Assembly: GCA_947579605.1 (NCBI GenBank)
Contig: OX388329.1
Span: forward strand, 23,454,299-23,518,298
Origin: Athripsodes cinereus
Lineage: Eukaryota > Arthropoda > Insecta > Trichoptera > Leptoceridae
Direction of reading: 5' to 3'
Length of the DNA: 64,000 nucleotides
Under the pieces are notes generated by a model. It was not told where the DNA came from, did no database searches, and saw only the letters and a program-made list of their open reading frames with translations. Positions 1 to 10,656 of the stretch are shown one piece after another. The position numbers and the translations under genes are program-made. Positions within the stretch are counted from its first letter, which is position 1. Every line of letters begins with the position of its first letter.

Positions 1-1767
1 ATTTCTTTCTCAGTAAAACTTTGCTTAGTAATATTTTGGCACGTATAACTATTGCAATCGTATCGGTTTCCTTTGCAAAACTACCTATATAGAGTGTATG
101 ATAATATTATTTATGTATATGAAACGATATCATCTATTGCAAAACTTTCTTGTCCCCTATATCGGTAACAACAATATTGTACATAATAATTTATCAATAG
201 TTGTTGATTTATTGTTATTGTTTGATTTGGAACGTACATATCTTGATTATATTAATAGAATTTACTAGTTAAAACATACTTTTCTCGCTTCTTCTAAACA
301 CAATTTTAATAAAAATAACTCAAATAATGTACACAGACCATACAAGATTTTTACAAGGTATCCTGTAGAAGGCAAGTGTTCGAAAATATAAAGATATTTA
401 ACATCTTAAAAATCAGTGATGAAGTTGGCCAACCATCTTGAATGTTTTCAGAGAGGACAGCTGCATGTGATAAACATAAAGCTGTCCTCTCAGCTCACTT
501 ATAGGATAGTTCGTGATAATAGAATTATTAGATATAAGTGGGATTACTAAACGTACCGTGGGGAAAATGCATTTGAACAAGACTTAGCTGATTGGTGGGT
601 ATCGAGCTGATAGGGAGAATCTGATAAATATGCAAAGGAGACATTTTTTGAGTATTTTTCTCAATTCCTCATTGTGCCATCATTATTATTTAGTAGTGTT
701 TTTGTGATTCGATTAAAAGATATAAGTAATTGATTCATTTAGTCTTTTTGCACATCATCATTGTACAACAGAAATAAAAATTAAAACAAAATAGAATACA
801 AAATATTGAAACGATATTCAATTGTGAGATTATCATAAAGGTGAGATTACTATAAAGTGATTATTTCGTTTCATACAAATTATTGCTATAATTGTTATTT
901 ATGTTTGAAAATACATATTTTGATAGCATGTAAATGTACGCTGGCAATGTAATAAAATATAAATGATTTTTGTTTTATCATGACAACGTTTTATTCTCAA
1001 TTAAAAAAATATATTTAATAAATAGGTAAATATGATGAGTAAGAAAAATAATAATGAATGTTTACGAAAAACGTTAACTCATATAAAAGTTTATATCGCC
1101 GAATATTTTAGTATGAATTCTTATTATTAAGAGACAAAATACAAACGAACAAAGATAACATTTAGTATATATGGTTATAGTGTGGCCGGTTCTAAGTTAA
1201 GTGTTATCGTACGTGCAAAAGCAATACCTAGCACTTAGTACTTTGTACAAGTCTACTGTGGTACAAGCAATGATTAGACCACTAATTTGAGCACCCTCAG
1301 GCAAATGCTTTGATATAGATAGTAGTAGTACTCTACTATATTATCTACAATGACGTGAACTCTATTCTTAGTACATACTCGTACTAACTTACTATTAACA
1401 ACTAGACAGTTAGATAAGTACCTATAATAATAACACTCCATCTATCACGCATTAGAACACGTTATATAATAGGAATACTATTGTTTTATTATATATATTA
1501 TGTAGCATATTATATGATAGAACATGTTGCACCATTTACCTACGTACTAATTGAATGTTCATATTTAATTATGTGACACTTAGACGACTGATTCTCACCT
1601 TTGTACCTACGTAATAATTAATATTATGGTAATTGTACAATAGTAGTGTTAGCAATATGCTCTTCAGAATTTCAGTATCTATGGAAAATATAATCCTATA
1701 TAAATACTTTACGAATATTATTTATCACTATCATTTCTTTTTTTAATTTAAAATCTTCAGCAATGGT
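1..1767. other. Gene-free AT-rich DNA with one dispersed-repeat copy
   Basis: No gene is seen. Around 525-620 (+) lies a degraded copy of a dispersed family with the word order GGATT..AACGTAC..TGGG..AAATGCA..AAC.AG..TTAGCTGATT. Better copies are at 14392-14475 (+), 37078-37150 (-) and 45005-45165 (-). Confidence 0.4.
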
Positions 1768-1975
1768 TGCGTCCAGATAGTAGGATGCGAACGTCAATCA
1801 ATCATCAATCTTCAACGATTCGGAGCATTCTCCGAAGAAATATTCGAATGAATGCCTTCGTAACCCGTATAAGGATGGGAAACAAAGGCATTCATTCGAA
1901 TATTTCTTCGGAGAATGCTCCGAATCGTTGCAGATTGATGATTGATTGACGTTCGCATCCTACTATCTGGACGCA
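1768..1975. mobile_element. Near-perfect fold-back (palindromic) MITE
   Basis: The left arm 1768-1858 and right arm 1885-1975 are each 91 bp. They are reverse complements with a single mismatch (TTCAACG against TGCAACG), around a 26-bp loop at 1859-1884. The arms begin TGCGTCCAGATAG. The symmetry runs a few bases further out (AATGG on the left, CCATT on the right), so the exact ends and target duplication are unclear. The 60-residue open frame across it is a by-product of the palindrome. The near identity of the arms suggests recent insertion or arm homogenisation. Superfamily not recognised. Confidence 0.85.
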
Positions 1976-1981
1976 CCCATT

Positions 1982-2963
1982 TGAAAACATAAATTAATCA
2001 ATATTTTTAATAGCATATTATATATAATAACACCACATTACTTCACCAAAAACCTTTAATTCATGACAGAGTAGAAGCTATTTAAAATAATGTAATTGAA
2101 GATAAAAATATATTTTTCAGTAGCAGCTTTCTATTCACAGCGCAGAGACCAAAATATTCATACAACACAACCATCTCACATCCTTTTAATATTTTTTTTA
2201 ATTTCTTTTATTTTCATACGCTTCTTTATATCCTGTTCGTATATATGTATCATTCAATATCATGGTAGATGGCAACATTATGCAAGTTTCAGTCGACAAT
2301 CATAGACAATAATCAAGTTGGCTTAAACCAAAATATATCGTACCTATACCAAAGCATTGAAGTTCTACTGTAAGGCACATTTTCTACAAACTATGTAACG
2401 TGGTCAATATAAAATATTGAACTTACGGATAAATTGAAAATCAGTGAACCGTTGTATGGATTATAATTATATCAGTGCTTTCGAGCATGCTTTGAGTAAG
2501 CACTCCCTTATATATAAACTAAGTTTTCCTGTAATATTAAAAATATAAAGTGAATTTTGCCAAGGAAACGTCAATATCCGTAGCTCTATTCATACAAGAA
2601 AGAATTAAGACTTTTATAATGTATGCTTTAATGATCGAACAATGAAAATATTTACGCGACTACAACATGGTATATTATTGTTGTAATTAATTAATTATTA
2701 TAACGCGATCTTTTTATGATGACAGACTTGTTGATGTCAACATTTTCACATAACTTAATTATTTTATAATTCCTAAGTATTGTCAATTGCTCGGAAGCAA
2801 GTATTTAATCAATTTAAATTCGCTTTGTACTTCAAAAAGCATGTTGCAGACTTTCAATCAGAACAGGCGAGTTCAAATGATCAAATGAAACATTACCCAT
2901 TTCACTTGAAATTAAAGCTTTCTTAACTGTTTTGTAACTCATGTATCAATTGAAATAAGATAT
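1982..2963. other. AT-rich DNA, nothing recognised
   Basis: No gene, RNA or repeat is recognised. A 69-residue open frame at 2096-2305 is AT-rich, hydrophobic and without motifs. Confidence 0.4.
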
Positions 2964-3375
2964 CTTCTTCTTCTTCTGCTTCAGTTAGGACTTTGTCCTG
3001 TGGTTCTCGGAGCCTGCTCCTGGGAAGTGGATGCCCAGTTATCCCTCCATCGTTTCGGTGATCTTCCTGGGGGTCTATTTTCTGTCATGCGTTCGTCTGC
3101 TGCTATTTTAACCACTCGATCTGAGCTCTCCTCCCCACATGATCCCTCCAGAAGCGTCTTCTTGTTCTGCCCCATCGCACAACATCTTTGACATTAAAGA
3201 TTCTTCTTATTTCTGAATTTCTTATTCTGTCACGAAGAGTTACACCTGCGATGGGTCGTAGAGTTTTCATTTCAGTGGTTCTTAGAATGCTTTTTGTTCT
3301 GGTGGTGTCGGCTCTTGACTCTATGACGTATGTTATGATCGGTCTTATGCAGGTCTTATAAATCCTCACTTTACT
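2964..3375 (-). pseudogene. Non-LTR retrotransposon (LINE) C-terminal fragment, frameshifted
   Basis: On the minus strand two overlapping frames (3369-3103 and 3175-2981) together read as the tail region downstream of a LINE reverse transcriptase. KTCIRPIITYVIESR corresponds to the family pattern K.CI.P...YG.E.W. It is followed by RDRIRNSEIRRIFNVKDV, a degenerate R.RRFWRDHVGR (R..W.GHV.R) and RPPGRSPKRWRDNW (R..GRP..RW.D). The frame shifts within the R..W.GHV block, so the copy is dead. It ends in a (GAA)n tract (plus-strand TTCTTCTTCTTCTG at 2964-2977), the microsatellite tail expected at the 3' end of this LINE type. It is 5'-truncated. A related, more decayed copy is at 8313-8412. Confidence 0.75.
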
Positions 3376-4067
3376 TCACTGAAATAAGATATCCTAGCTA
3401 AAACTCTAAGCTACCTAGACATTGAAAGGTGAAAAAACGAAATTGTTTTTAAAACTATTTGGCGAAAGAGTACACCTAATGTTCTTCTTCTACATACATG
3501 TGTCAAACTTAATAGCTAAAAGTATTTTTTTTGTATAATATCTTAATAAAATTTCATAAAAAGAAATTATTTTCAAAAGAGAAATATATCTCTTTTACGA
3601 GGTTGTTTATGCATTATTTGGAATAAATTACTATTTTGAATACAACACAAAATTACTTACTGATTCGGCAATAATTTGTACAACAAATAATAATAAAGTA
3701 AAAAACCCTTTCTTCATGCGTATGTAAAATAGTAAAATTGAAAATAAAAAAAGTTGTTTACATATCTACATTATACACACACGAATGAATTGATGATAGT
3801 AAACAACATATTACAACAAAATAAATAAGAATACACAACCCCATAACTCATAAGGTATTTTTGTTATATTTGAATAGAAAAAGTTATAGGTTTTTGGAGA
3901 CATTTACTTAATATTAACATACCTACCTGTACTGTTTATAGGTAGTTAGATAGATGTAGTCAATTTGTTAAGATCAATATACATAAATCATCTTTTGTTA
4001 AAAAACATTACAATATATAACATACACATCTTTCTCGATGAATGACGAAAATAGTGGAAACATATTC
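3376..4067. other. AT-rich DNA, nothing recognised
   Basis: No open frame with coding character, no RNA gene and no terminal repeats are recognised here. Confidence 0.4.
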
Positions 4068-4316
4068 ATAACATAACATAACACGTGTAGACAATTCACA
4101 CAGACCGAGCTAGTCCCAAACTAAGATATGAATCTTGTATTATGGGTACTAACACGGCGATACACATATACAATGCACTAAACACATATACATGTAACAC
4201 CCAGACCCAGGACAATCTGAAAAAGGTCATTCTTCATTTTGCCCTGGCCGGGAATCGAACCCGGGACCTCGTGACTCAAAGGCAAGTGCGTTAGCCTCCG
4301 CGCCACACCGGTCGCC
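4068..4316 (-). mobile_element. tRNA-derived SINE
   Basis: Read on the minus strand from about 4316, the element opens with a tRNA-like RNA polymerase III promoter. An A box, TGGCGCGGAGGCTAAC, lies at 4290-4304, and a B box, GGTTCGATTCC, at 4251-4261. After the tRNA-like head comes an unrelated body, and the element runs out into short (TTATG)n repeats near 4068-4085. It is not a functional tRNA: the head has no convincing cloverleaf and continues into the SINE body. tRNA-headed SINEs of this layout are common in Lepidoptera. Confidence 0.75.
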
Positions 4317-4339
4317 TAATATTGGCAACATATTATATA

Positions 4340-4681
4340 TATGAAGGTGAAGGTTTTACTCCATTTCACTGCGTACAGTCGGGCAGAGACTTGGCTCATG
4401 CCTTTGCATACGGAACGAGGCTTGGCCCGTCACCGGAATATGCAGTTTGGATTTGTCGAAGGGATGTTATGTTTCGACATTGTGCGCATGTGTCTCATCA
4501 GGACCATCTTACATAATGGCCGACACAACATCAAATCCAGTATGCGAGGAGCATCGCATATTATGAAGACTGTATGATCTAATTTTCATCCGAAATGCAT
4601 GTACAACATGCACCTCATGAATGAAAGATCATTTGATTTTACGCAGGAGACAGTATGAAGGTGAAGGTTTTACTCCATTTT
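4340..4681. repeat. Segment bounded by 27-bp direct repeats
   Basis: The words TATGAAGGTGAAGG and TTTTACTCCATTT occur together as a 27-bp block at 4340-4366 and again at 4655-4681. The ~290-bp segment between is more GC-rich than its surroundings and open in two frames (64 and 78 residues), with no recognised motif. It could be an inserted element with an unusually long flanking duplication or a partly deleted tandem repeat. Confidence 0.5.
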
Positions 4682-7600
4682 ACACCACGTTTTTACAGAA
4701 CACTCGAAAAGTTGCAGAAAAGAATGGAAAACCCTTTCATTAAAGGTAAATTTCTCAAACTTCTGAAGATACCTACGAGAAAAATGATAAACATTTGAAA
4801 ACGTATAGTAACTTTATTTGCTGTGATATTTTTACATCAAAATAAGCAAAACATCGATTAGCGTTTTGTGAACGATCCGATGTCGTGTATTTGACAAAAA
4901 TATATACATTTATAAAAGTTAGTTCAGCAACCAAACCTAAACATCCAAGAGATATATTATATATCTAATAATACGTTTTGTATTGTTGACTATATTAAGG
5001 GTATGTATTGTATGGTATGTATATGTACTTCTGAAGTACAAGAGTAGCAGCATTGTGAAGTTTTCTATGGCGATAAGTTTATGTCATAGTACTACATATA
5101 TACGTGTATTTCTTATAATACTGTATGAATTTTATGTTGAATATAACAATATTATTTGCTCACGAGCCGTTGAAAGTAAATGTTCAATTCCATTTCATAC
5201 GTCGGTGCTTTTCTATACGTTCCTTATACACATTACATATTACAATACCTATGTAGGTACCTACTTACTGCCAGAGAATTCGCTCATTTTACTGTGTGGA
5301 CACGATAAATACTATTACTGTACTAACTATTTGTTTATTGTATTTACTGTCGCATTACTGACAACTTTTATTGTTTATTTTATTATTTTTCTTCTCCACA
5401 CAAAGAAAAATGTGGAATAAACTATATTTCTCTAGAAATAAGATGCGCGAAACTGCTTTAAATTCTGAATAGAATATATTTACTCCTGACATACACAATA
5501 AATGCTATGAAATTTTATAGACAAACAATGCCTTTCTTCAGTTGTCCTAGCTGAGAAATTAATCTGAGAATTACTTCATTAAAATTGCAAATTGATCCCT
5601 AATTTCAAATTTAAGAACTTTCCATTTAAGTGACCTTTGATTTATCGAATACCAATAATTGTAAGTTGATATTTGAGCTTTTTTGTGGTACATAGTTTAA
5701 AAAAATTGTTTCTAGTACAATAAAGGGATTCATTAGGACCAAAGACGTTTGAACGAATACACATAGTCTATTTCTTGGAGAGGTTGAATCAAAGTGATTC
5801 ATTCTCTGTTCACTTACATTGTAGCTTAGTGGATATATCAGCTAAATTCTTCCTTCTAATGTTAGTAACCAACATTGCCTTGGGTGTAGTCAACAACGCA
5901 CCGCCATAATTTACACCTTAAGATCCAATCTTGAGAATGTGAGGCTTTTTAAAGAATTGCCGATTCGCCCCACCAACGTAACGTCGTAATTTCTGAGACG
6001 ATTAAGGCTATCCCCTTCTGAAACACTCCCTATTCTAGCGGGCCATAACGTGTTGCCTCTGACGACAGCCACTAACATAAATTCAACACAATACTCAGAT
6101 CTCGCCAACTGCGCTTAGTATCCCGCATTTACAAACCCAATGAGAAATATAATATCTCTTTGTAAAAGTAAATAGTCAATGGAAGCTTACAACTTTAACA
6201 AAAGCTTCCACATCAATAGTTTGAAACAATAATTAATTATGAAGAAATAAGATAGAGATTAGGTAACGTCATACTGAATACTTGTAATTTAAAATTCAAG
6301 TTTTATTTATAATATGATATTAAACCTACTCGTGTGTTCGTTTTTAAAATACCCGTGTAATATTTAAAAAAAGTTCCAATAATAATATAACTTTTAATTT
6401 AATTGAGTACAGCAAAACTTTTAGGGACTTCGGAATAAAAATATATTAGAAAAAAAATAATTTTTTAGTCACATTACACTTTCATTTTTATTCACTACAA
6501 TATTAAAATGTTTTAAAGGCGATTCGCATTATCTATTTTTTCGTTACAATGTCTACAATTTTATATTTAATTTTCCTTTTATACTTGGCTGCAAAACTGC
6601 TAAATTTATTCGAATGCAAACTCTCTGAAACTGTTTCGATAAAATAAAAAGAAATTCGATTATTATTTTGATTGGCCAATCTTTGGTGGGATATTAGGCA
6701 TATTCATAATTTTACCGCATATTTTGGGATTCGTTTTGTTGAGAACTCCTCTACATTTGCGATGATTCGATCAATTTGGGCCCTACGCTTGCCTTTATAG
6801 TACCTACTACCTATCTAATAATAGCCAACGTATTGTTCTGGCATGTTCTCCACTTGTATTTGTATTACAGCTACCTTTCTTTAACCATCTACCTATTCCA
6901 TTCCTTAACGGAATTGCAGCAAGAAATAATATAATAGTAATATAACCTTAAACCTTAATATATCACGACTTGGGTAACATCCACGACTTGAAATTTGCAT
7001 ATAAATATCTTGTGTAAACCAAAATGAAACACAATAGACTAAATATTAATACACATGGCTACCCGAAGATATAGCATAAGAACGATAGTTCAAATTAGTT
7101 TCACTTTCCAGTGGATGAAATGCATACATAATATAATAAATATACAGCTTATGTTTTCTGTGTTATTCCGTATAATTAAAATAAGATACTTAAGACGAGT
7201 GGCAAACCTACTCGGAATAAATTAATCATATTTATCTTAACGAATAAAAACAATAGATTGACAATGTGGTAGACAAATGAAAAGGGTATATATAGAATGT
7301 TGAAGGTAATTTAATATATTGTGTGTTGTACTGGCGATCTAAGTTTATTTGCTTAGATGGTAAAGGGATTGATAGAAGTTGAACAACCGTAAAGAATTCT
7401 ATTTTGTCTGATTTATCGGTCTAATTGGATTGATGATTGAACGCTCTGATAGATGCAAATGTTGGAAGCCTAGATATCTAACATTCAGCGGCTTGTTCGC
7501 CTGTTGTATTTCAATTGATTGCCTTTAAGATCAATCAATTACACAACGTATACATTATATATACACACATAATATATAACATTTGTCTTGATATAATTGT

Positions 7601-8004
7601 AGATGTAGAACTGTAGAAACATGATAGGCAATTAATATATATTTCTTCTACTATGTTAAGTCGTAAAAACTTGTCGATAATTCCTTTTCCAATAAACAAC
7701 GTATTCCAATAATTGATTTTAGACTTTAGAAGATTTATTACAACTTAAATACTCTTCGAAATTGAAATTTGTACGATAAAAAATTGGACGAAAAACGTGT
7801 GTTATTTGGAACTAACCACTGTAAATAAATATGTTAAGTCGTATGTATAATTAATCCATTTTAGTACATACCGAAACTGTAGATATGAAACATGTCTTTC
7901 CCAATCATAGAAATTATACCACCTAGAAGACAGACTTTTTACGATATTTGTTCTTAGACACCTGTAAACCTAGAACAAGATATTAAAAATACATAAGTAC
8001 TTCC
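4682..8004. other. Gene-free AT-rich DNA with one unrecognised GC-richer patch
   Basis: No host gene is seen. A 145-residue open frame at 4983-5420 is Tyr/Phe/Ile/Leu-rich as expected of random AT-rich DNA. The patch 5905-6125 is clearly GC-richer and has a 65-residue minus-strand frame without a family match that I can name. It may be a transposon piece. Confidence 0.35.
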
Positions 8005-8140
8005 CATCAAGCCGCTTCCATTGCGAGGAACGCAGAAAAATAGTAAACCACTTACCTACTCATATCCTTTCTTACACTTTTCTCTCACCATAACATTTAT
8101 TCAGATCCTCATGCATGGTCTCATATATTCAAAGTATAAA
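8005..8140 (-). mobile_element. Decayed copy of the (TATG)n-tailed LINE 3' end
   Basis: Plus-strand words CGCTTCC, CGCAGAAA and ATCCTCATGCATG.TCTC follow in the same order and spacing as in the better copy at 37909-38385 (CGCTTCC, GGCAGAAA, ATTCCTCATGCATGCTCTC). The reading frame is lost. Confidence 0.6.
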
Positions 8141-8312
8141 GCATATAGAATGATATTATATATTACTTGATGGATATTTTAGTGAAAATAACGATATATG
8201 TAATATCATGGCAATTTTGTTTTGGCTTAGGACTCTATTTAATAACTAATTATTTAAACAAATCACCTATTTTGCGTTGTTTCATGTTAAAACACAAGTG
8301 AAAATATACTCA

Positions 8313-8412
8313 CGTCTTCTTTTTCTTCTTCTGCTTGTAGTAAATCATTGATCTGTTTGTTCGGAATTTGTTTCTTCTTGCGATGCTGAAGACCAATTAT
8401 CCTGACGTCGTT
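8313..8412 (-). mobile_element. Decayed copy of the (GAA)n-tailed LINE 3' end
   Basis: The TTCTTCTTCTGCTT tract is followed by CAATTATCCTGACGTCGTTTC, matching in order the CTTCTGCTTCAG and CAGTTATCCCTCCATCGTTTC of the copy at 2964-3369. Only the last ~100 bp are recognisable. Confidence 0.5.
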
Positions 8413-9727
8413 TCATAAAATTTTCACCTACAAAAAAAGCTGTGTTCGGTTCTCTATTTCAGTTCAAAATCTTTCATTGAATAGACGAGAAATTAAGAAC
8501 AGTTTCAAAGTTTCAATTGTTTCGAGTTGTGTAACAACATTATTTTGATATTGGTGACTATAATGATCGTAGCTGATGCGATATTACATATTACGGTAGA
8601 TAATACTTGAATGTAAGTGGGCTATGATATGTTTGTAAGTGATGGGTAAATCGTGGGTTGCCCCCATAGAATACTTATAACATTACTAAGCTGTTTGTTG
8701 AAGCCGTTAAGTTAATCTCAAGCATGAGTTTGCGCTAAGTTATCTTGCATATCGTTATACATGGATACCTATTATTATTATTATAATTAAAATGTAGTTG
8801 TCAAACCCAAGATTTGAAGTTTTGCTAAATATTTTTACAAGTTGTGAGTACCTACCTAGATACTATAATAATAATAAAGTATAATTTTCAGTAGGAGAAT
8901 GATTTTCTGGATCATTCAAATGAAAAAGTATTTGAATAGAAAGAATAATAATTATTATTAAATAAGAAACTTTATTATTAATTTCTCTTAAAAGAGTAAT
9001 ATCTTTTAACCACAATTACAATTTTAATCCAAACAGTTAAAATGTTATTTTTTCATCTGATAATCATGAACATACATTAAAAATTTAGCACACTCACACC
9101 AAACAGTAAGGTGCATATTATAGATTATGGATAAAATTGACGATACGAAGCGAATGTGCTTATATTATTATTATTGTACACCATTAAAGTGTCGTTTACG
9201 TGCCAAATCACCTCAAGGACACTGTACAATTAATCAACTCTAGGACATAACACCCATGTCATATTATAAATAGGTATATAGATTAAATGAGAATCTCGGA
9301 TACATAAAGATATTCACGTCATATACCCACTTATTTTAAAGCGATATTATTAGTATCTTTTTTTATTATACAGAAATTCATATAAATAATAAACTACCTA
9401 TGTTATAAAAACTAAAGATATTAATATTTTTTTTGACGAATTTTCTTTTTTTTTTAACATTCTCTGAATGACCAGTTCAACTGCAATAAATATTTCAATT
9501 TGTTTTCGAGACACATTGTCAATTTTGGCTCCTAGAAGAAATAAGATATAAAACTATCGTTTTTAAGATAGTAACTTGTTGAATATGTATGGATGCTTTG
9601 TGCAAGTTCACAGGTACATTAATTAAAGTTTATTAAAAGCAATAGGTAAGTTTATAGCTATTCTTTAAAATAATATTATGCATACATCTTGGTATTTGCA
9701 TAGTCGTAGCTTCATACAACATGTATA
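8413..9727. other. AT-rich DNA, nothing recognised
   Basis: No gene, RNA gene or bounded repeat is recognised. Confidence 0.4.
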
Positions 9728-9735
9728 CGTGTGCA

Positions 9736-10648
9736 TAGTGATGTGAGTAGAGAAAATTCTCCGGAGAAATTTCTCGTGAACGAGATATTTCTCCGAGAAT
9801 TTCTCCTCTGATGGAAGAGAAATTTCTCTACGATTTTTTTCCATGGGGATTCCCTATTATTTATTGATTTTGCGGTAACGCGGCGGGATTCGCCTATAAA
9901 ATATATGAAAAAATATCCGGTATTGACATCACTACGTGGCAGTTCTTCACAGGCAGTGACTAGAATAGTGCAAGATGGGCAAGAAGGAATTTATATTTAG
10001 ATATTTTGTCGAAGAAACGGCAGGAAGCAAGCCACAACAATACAAGTGCAAGTTTTGTGGTGACAAGTATGTAAAAAATGTAACAAGACAGGCCAATCAT
10101 CTTGTAAAAAGTCCAAACAACAATTCTCCTCTGATGGAAGGGAAATTTCTCTCCATAATTTTTCTTAGTGGTATTGTGACCCTTCTCCCTGCGAACACTT
10201 CGCAGCCAACCTGTTTTTCTAGCTATATTCTTTTTACACATGACCATTTTTTGATATTTATTTTATCTATTTACATATATTCACGACCAAAGCCTTTTAC
10301 ATGTAAAACCCCTGTATACTTACAATACAAGTATACAAAGGTACGATCACTTTAAAAAAAGACACATTTCATGATTAAATTTTTTTTTGAACATTGTAAA
10401 AATGATCAATAAAAAAAATATTTGCCTCAATATATACCATAATTAATTGTAGCAATATTGGTGATAAATTGCCTCAACATTTGTACATTGTTATTGATTG
10501 ATTGAATTAAGTACTGATTAATTATTATTATACTGTTAAATTAAAAAAAATAAAAAAAATCTCGGAAAATTCTCTACTTCGAGAATATACCGAGAAATTT
10601 CTCGGTAAATTTCTCCAAAAATTATTTCTTGAGAATTCCACAACACTA
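9736..10648 (+). mobile_element. hAT transposon, internally deleted (non-autonomous)
   Basis: A perfect 8-bp target duplication CGTGTGCA flanks the element (9728-9735 and 10649-10656). The ends are TAGTGATG on the left and CAACACTA on the right, a short inverted repeat of the hAT type (CAGTG..G). Both subterminal regions are packed with the palindromic word GAGAAATTTCTC and close variants (9760-9835 and 10560-10625), the kind of subterminal array hAT transposases bind. The 913-bp length, a leftover BED finger and a C-terminal hAT-like scrap show it is a deletion derivative of an autonomous element. Confidence 0.9.
9975..10355 (+). pseudogene. Remnant hAT transposase (BED finger joined to C-terminal scrap)
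   Basis: The frame opens with MGKKEFIFRYFVE. At residues 24-42 it has YKCKFCGDKYVKNVTRQAN followed by H, a BED-type zinc finger start with C26 and C29 as ligands and the H of NHLVK. The usual next Cys is replaced by Ser, so the finger is incomplete. Soon after, the frame reads IVTLLPANTSQPTCFSS, which resembles the hAT dimerisation region (L..PA.SA.SER.FS). That places N-terminal and C-terminal transposase pieces next to each other across a large internal deletion. The DDE/RNase H catalytic core is missing, so it cannot encode an active transposase. The remaining C-terminal residues are AT-rich readthrough. Confidence 0.75.
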
Positions 10649-10656
10649 CGTGTGCA

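Noticed and set aside
4241..4316. Possible tRNA gene on the minus strand
   Set aside because: A and B boxes are present, but the cloverleaf is poor and the sequence continues into a SINE body and repeat tail.
4983..5420. 145-residue open frame
   Set aside because: Ile/Tyr/Leu/Phe-rich composition as expected from AT-rich noncoding DNA. No motif, no plausible start context and no splice logic.
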